DNA of 64,000 nt from positions 3,282,664 through 3,346,663 of the forward strand of contig CM049315.1 in the NCBI GenBank assembly GCA_026874595.1, in the 5' to 3' direction. The notes below the pieces were generated by a model that saw only the letters and a program-made list of their open reading frames with translations, was not told where the DNA came from and ran no database searches. Positions 54,101 to 60,100 of this stretch are shown piece by piece. Source of the stretch: Sipunculus nudus. Its lineage: Eukaryota > Annelida > Sipuncula > Golfingiida > Sipunculidae. Both the position numbers and the translations under genes were made by a program. Positions within the stretch are counted from its first letter, which is position 1. Every line of letters starts with the position of its first letter.

Positions 54101-57100
54101 TATTACAAAATTAAAATAATAAATAAATATGTCTAAAATTTTAAAATATTACCTAGACAAGTGCTCATTAAAGATTTTAATTTGTTTGACTTATAACTTA
54201 TGGTTGTATCAGTTGTTACATAATACAGGCTAAATAATCAAAATTTATATTGCTGGTCCTTTATTTCAGTTCATAAAATTAAACATTCCCAACTCCAGTT
54301 TGCTCCTGGTATAATATATTGGGTGTTTTGATCCTTGGATTAATTTTAACACATGTATTAGTTTTATAGCTGAGAATACTTTTCCTTTTTTCCTGATACC
54401 ATTTAAAAAAAATATAAATATTCAAATTTTTCCTGTTAGTGCTGTGGATTTAATTTACACAGCATGTACACATTAACATTTCATCTGTTAAAATCTGAAA
54501 TTTGAAACCAATTGATCAAAAACTGTAGATTTCATTCAGGTTTCCAGGTACCATGTCTTCATTGTTTACATCAGATCAGTATATATGCAGTGTACTGGGC
54601 AGTTACATAACACCTTCAGGTCTGACCTACTGCCACTGTAAGTGTCTGGGTCAGGCTGGGTCAGGCAGTAATTACCAGAGAGCCTCTCTTTCTCTCTCTC
54701 TCTCCTCTGCTTTTTCTCTTTCTTTCTCCATCTTTCTTTCTCTCTCTCTCCCTCCTCTCTCTCTCTCTCTCTCCCTAATTGCCTCCCTTCCTCCCTCCAT
54801 CCCATTCTGTTGACAGGTAAACTAGATACATTAGCTATAAATGTTGATGCAATTTAGAAATGTGAATTAACTGAAATATTCACAATCACATGTATGTTAT
54901 ACTGTAAATTTATAGTAACATTTGGAAACTTGGATTAAAATTATGTAATGAAAAAAAGGAATAAATGCAAATATTGTTAATTTTTTCTTGGCTCAGTAGA
55001 ATGGGGAAAAAATTATTTGCTTTGTTTCTCCATCTTTCTGTCTGTTTTAAATATTTAATGTTCATGAATAAACTTTTTTTTTTAGAAGCACTGTTGAATT
55101 AAATTTCAAATTCCTGTATGTATATGCAAGGGTGTTGTAACTCTCACCATCCCCTTCTTCATCCCACTGAGGCTTTGCTCCTTGGCACTGTGAACAATAG
55201 TTCTATGGCTATAGCATAAAATTTAATAATTAAAGAAAATATCTACAGAGAGACAGAGGCGTTATAACTCGGATCATAACACAACACCCCCACCCCCCCA
55301 TCAAGTCATTGCACCTGTGGAATGGGGACGTTTTGGCAACTGTATACATATCATAAAATTGATAAAAAAGGTTTACCAAATAAATTGGATCTCATCAGAC
55401 AAATGTGTAAACTGTCAATGGAAAGGCATGGTCAGGTCTCAAATATTATTTGCAACATTTTCTTCAATCATATAAACCAACCATGGCCCAGATTACCTCT
55501 TCCTCTCAAACATTATCTACATTTCATCATATTTTTAAGATTTTAACCTTCCAGGTGGTTCAGTACTGTTGACCATTTGTCCATAGGTACTTATGTACAT
55601 GCCAGAAATTATGTCAATATTGTGTACCGTAGATCCGCGTTTTGCCGCCGCACGTCGTCTAATGGCCGCACCCCATGTTCGTAAAATATCTGGAAGGTTC
55701 CTTCAGTGGAGTAAAAAATTCCCAAAACCTTACTTAATGGCCGCACCTCATTCTCACAACGTTCCATTGCCGAGTGGTGTATGGGAACACAACGAAAAAA
55801 CGTTCTATTCTTAAACGCTAGGCTGCAGCTAGGAACGCTGCGGTATGCTGATATGCGGTCAGGCATAACAGTTGCACCTGTGTATTTTGCTTGGCTTTGC
55901 TAATTAATTAATTTAATTAATTGGTTAAACAGCCTGATCTACCCGATTAGAATAGATGACTCATCCAAGACGAATCCAAGTAGGGCCACGAAATTAATTT
56001 GACACATCATGGAATGTCAGATAATCTTGCGCCTTTAACTTGGATAATTAAAGTTCAGTTGGACGTCAAAGCTTTGTATGGCACGTCGGTAATTTAAATA
56101 TTATTTAGACATTATACATCGTCGGTCATTTAACAACAAAACATTTAAATAAACGACACCTGCGTCAGTGATCATACTGCCAGAACACCTCGGGTTGTGC
56201 TGATCGTAGTATTTGCAAAATGGTGTCCGAATCGTCAATCAGCAAAACATACCACATAAAATGATTACGGAATTAGCGGGACTTGGGGTACCTTGCGCCT
56301 TTTCCCTGGCTAATTAAACTTCAATGGGACATCAAAGCCAACGGTTCTCTTTGTGATGACTTTTATTTACATTCTATACAACGTCGGTCAATTAACAACC
56401 TTGACAAAACCTTTGAATAAACGAATCCCGCGTCGATGTTGACACAGCCTGTACGCGTACTCCCAGGGTCCTGCTGATCATAATATATGCACACTGGTGC
56501 CCGAACCGTCTGCTAGCAATACGTGCCATATAAAAAGATTACGAAACTAGCTGGTGAGGGTTATGACCTTTGAGCGCCATCTATGGACAATGTGATGAAC
56601 GAAGAAGTATCTGAACGTGAACGCAGGTTTAATTGCCGAAGAACTATGGTCTTTGATTATCTTTTGTTTTACAGTTTATTTTAAAAGAAATGATATGTTC
56701 AAGAAATATCTTAAAATGATGTTTTACCGGTATTGCAGCCATACTCAAATATAGGTACAACCGTTAGTGTTAGAGTGCTTAATTTGGCGAGTGAATATCG
56801 ATCTTTTATCAATCATTGCGTGAAAATGGCCGTGGTTTATAACGGACTCAGAAAAGTTTTATAATACATATAAACCTGTTTAAAATATCAATTTTACATT
56901 TAATAAAATTAAAAATGAATAAAATTAATATACAAATATGCAGTATCATAAAATATACGTTCTCAGTATTCACTTCCTTCTTCCTCAGCCTATTATCGCC
57001 CATTGCGCCTCGGCGGGCAGTCGAGTCTCTTGTACATGTTTAAATTTAGCCAAACCTGCGTTTTATAGCCGCATCCCTTGTCGAGAAATATTAGTCAGGA

Positions 57101-60100
57101 ATTTTAGCTGCAAGTTTTGTTTTATGGCCGCGGCAGCAAAACGCGGATCTACGGTAATATGTAGACGTGAGGGGCATCAAAATAATGCACCTTGTCAAGA
57201 CCGATCTTGTCAAGATATCATGTCATACAGTCACAAATTCATAAATCCCCGCATCAGCATAGTTAATCATAACCTTGTATCTGTAAAATTGAACTCGTGC
57301 AGTTTTCCATACACTATAGATCCTTCAACAAATAGCCTTATCATCATTATACCACTGCTTAGCATACTGTCATTGCATTCATATTTGCTCAAATAAATTG
57401 CTTTTTTCGACCCCTCCCAAATAAATAAAAAATAAACCACTATATTTTACTCCATATTAATCCATCAGTCAGGTTATTTCATATATCATTTACTCACATA
57501 TTACATTATATTCCTTTATAAAAGCCCAACATGACCATGATATTCTAAGCTTTATCTACTCAATATAGTATCAGAATGGTGATACATTTATAGTCCAATC
57601 ATGATCAGCTGAGCGCCGTGACACATGGGTCCCTTGTTTTTATTTAAAATTTATAAAACTTTTAAATAAAAAAATGATTCAGATAAAAACTTTTAATGGA
57701 AAAAGTGGATATGCTAAAAAAATAGGCTTATATATTAACTTTATTGCATTATTCCATTGAAAATGAAATAAAAGTATTAGTCCATTCTGTCCACTTGCCT
57801 GTCCATATGTAAATTTTCATATGCATCACAGTATCTCAAAACTTTTACTGTTTTTCTTCATGACAGTCTTGTCAGAGTATTAGTTTGCAATCGTATATTT
57901 AGAACTTTACTATAACTAAGTAGGAGTGCCCCTTTACTCTTAGCTTCTCATATTCTTATATAAATGAAAAACATTACAATGGAATATTTTGCATTTGCAA
58001 AAATTTCAAACTTCAGCTGAGCACCATGACCCATGGGTCCCTTGTTTTTAATTTGAAAGATAATTGGATTAGAAAAAAATTAAGATCTTATATTGAAACA
58101 TATTCTTGCCTCAGGAGAATAGAACATAAAGTGATCAGCTCTGTCTGTCCATCATCTCTCAATTATCATTAAATATATATACTAATTATGAAATTTTTTC
58201 CTTTAAGCACTGTTAAAATAGCTTTCATATGCTGTATGTGTATGGATTTAAGCTATTAAAGTCTGAAATTTGAAAGCAACTTATGTATTCAGATGTGTAG
58301 TATAGCAGATGAAAAACTTTAAAATATATTATCAGCTTTGTTTGTCTAACAGTCTGTCTGTCTTTTTTTAAATATTATGTAATTGTGAATGAACTATTTA
58401 ATCCTTTAAGTATTGTTGAATTAAGTGGAAATCCTATATGTATATACACTATATTAATACAAAGATGTTGTAACTCCCATCATTCCAGCCCTCCCCCCCC
58501 CCCCCCCCTCCCCACCAACACCAAGTCCTTGCATCTGTGGACTGGGGACATCAGTTTTATTTCAACTGTATACATTTTATAAAATAAAAATACTTATATT
58601 TAATAATATATATTATGTAAAATAGATCCAATTGAGCAAATGTGTAAACTACTGAACTGTCAACAATTTATCAAAAAGCCAGCCAATGATCATGGTAATA
58701 ATATACATCTTATGTTCACAAACTGCTCACATGCTTCATTAGAGAATGCATGGTTTGGTCACAAAATATTATTTGCAACAATTTCTTACTCGTCAATACA
58801 AACCAATCATGTCAACCAGCCATGGCATATATTCCCTTTTCCTCTTAGACTTGATCTCCATTTGATATTATTTTAGATTTTACCTTAAAGGTCAACTTCA
58901 GCTGAGCACAGTGACCCATATTTATAGTACCATGTCTTGAATGTTTACATCAAGTCATTGGTTAACAGTGTTCTAGGCTGTTACATAACACCTTCACTCC
59001 TTGCCTACTGCTTCTGTGAGTGTCTGGGTCAGGCTGGGTCAGGCAGTAATTACCAGAGAGCCTTTCTCCTCTCTCTCTTTCCCTTTCTCTCTTTCTCTGG
59101 CAGTCTAGCTCTCTTTCTCTCTCTCTTTCTCTCTCTCTCACCCCTATGCCTCCCTTCCTCCCTCCACCCCATTCTGTTGACAGGTACTATAAACCTGATT
59201 TATTAGATATATATTTTGATGCAATTAAGAAATGTGAATCAACTGAAATATTCACATATATATGTTATACTCTAAATGTATAGTTACATTTTCAAACCTG
59301 GAAAAAAATAATGTTATAAAAAAAGGAATTTATGTAAAAATTGTTCATAATTTCCTGGCTCAGAAGAATGGGAATTAAAAAGATTTGCTTTGTTTCTCCA
59401 GCTTTCTGCCTGTTTTAAATATTTAATAATTATGAATAAACTTTTTTTTCCTGTAAGCACTGATTAATTAAATTTCATATCCTGTACGTATATGTAAGGG
59501 TATTGTAACTCCCACCATCACTTCCCCCACCCCACTTGCTCCTTGCTCCTTGGCACTGTGAACAATAGTGCTATTGCTATAGCATAAAATTTAATAATTT
59601 GAAGAAAATATATACAGAGAGACAGAGGCATTGTAACTCCCATCATAACCCCCCCCCCCCCCCCCCTCCATCAAGTCCTTCCACCTGTGGAGTGGGGACT
59701 TTATAGCAACTGTATACATATCATAAAATAGAAAAAAAAGTTGGATCTCATTAGACAAATGTGTTAAATGTTGAACTGTCAACAGCCTGTCAGAAAGGTA
59801 TCCAATGGAAACGCATGGTCAGATCTTAAAATATTATTTGCAACAATTTTTTCAATCATATCAACCAACCATGGCCTAGATTACCTCTTTCTCTCAGACC
59901 TTATCTACATTTCACAATATTTTAGATTTTAACCTTCCAGGTGTTTAAGTACTGTTGAATGCTCCGTCCCTCTCTCTCTATCTCCTTTTCTCTCTACATC
60001 CAACCCTCCTTGCTGCCCACACTGTTTCCTTCTCCGAACCCTATCCCAATGTCAGCCTCAGTAAACAAGAACAAGATGAATCAGATATATTCATATTTTT

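Larger units (their letters stand above)
50684..58048 (+). mobile_element. Helentron-like repeat A5, split by A6
   Basis: Starts AGCTCAGCTGACTATAAGTC at 50684 and runs parallel to A2 to 52160. There A6 is inserted, and A5 resumes at about 57641 to its 3' terminus (CAGCTGAGCACC, GACCCATGGGTC, CCTTGTT, about 58015-58048). The two parts total 1885 bp. Non-coding. Confidence 0.6.
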
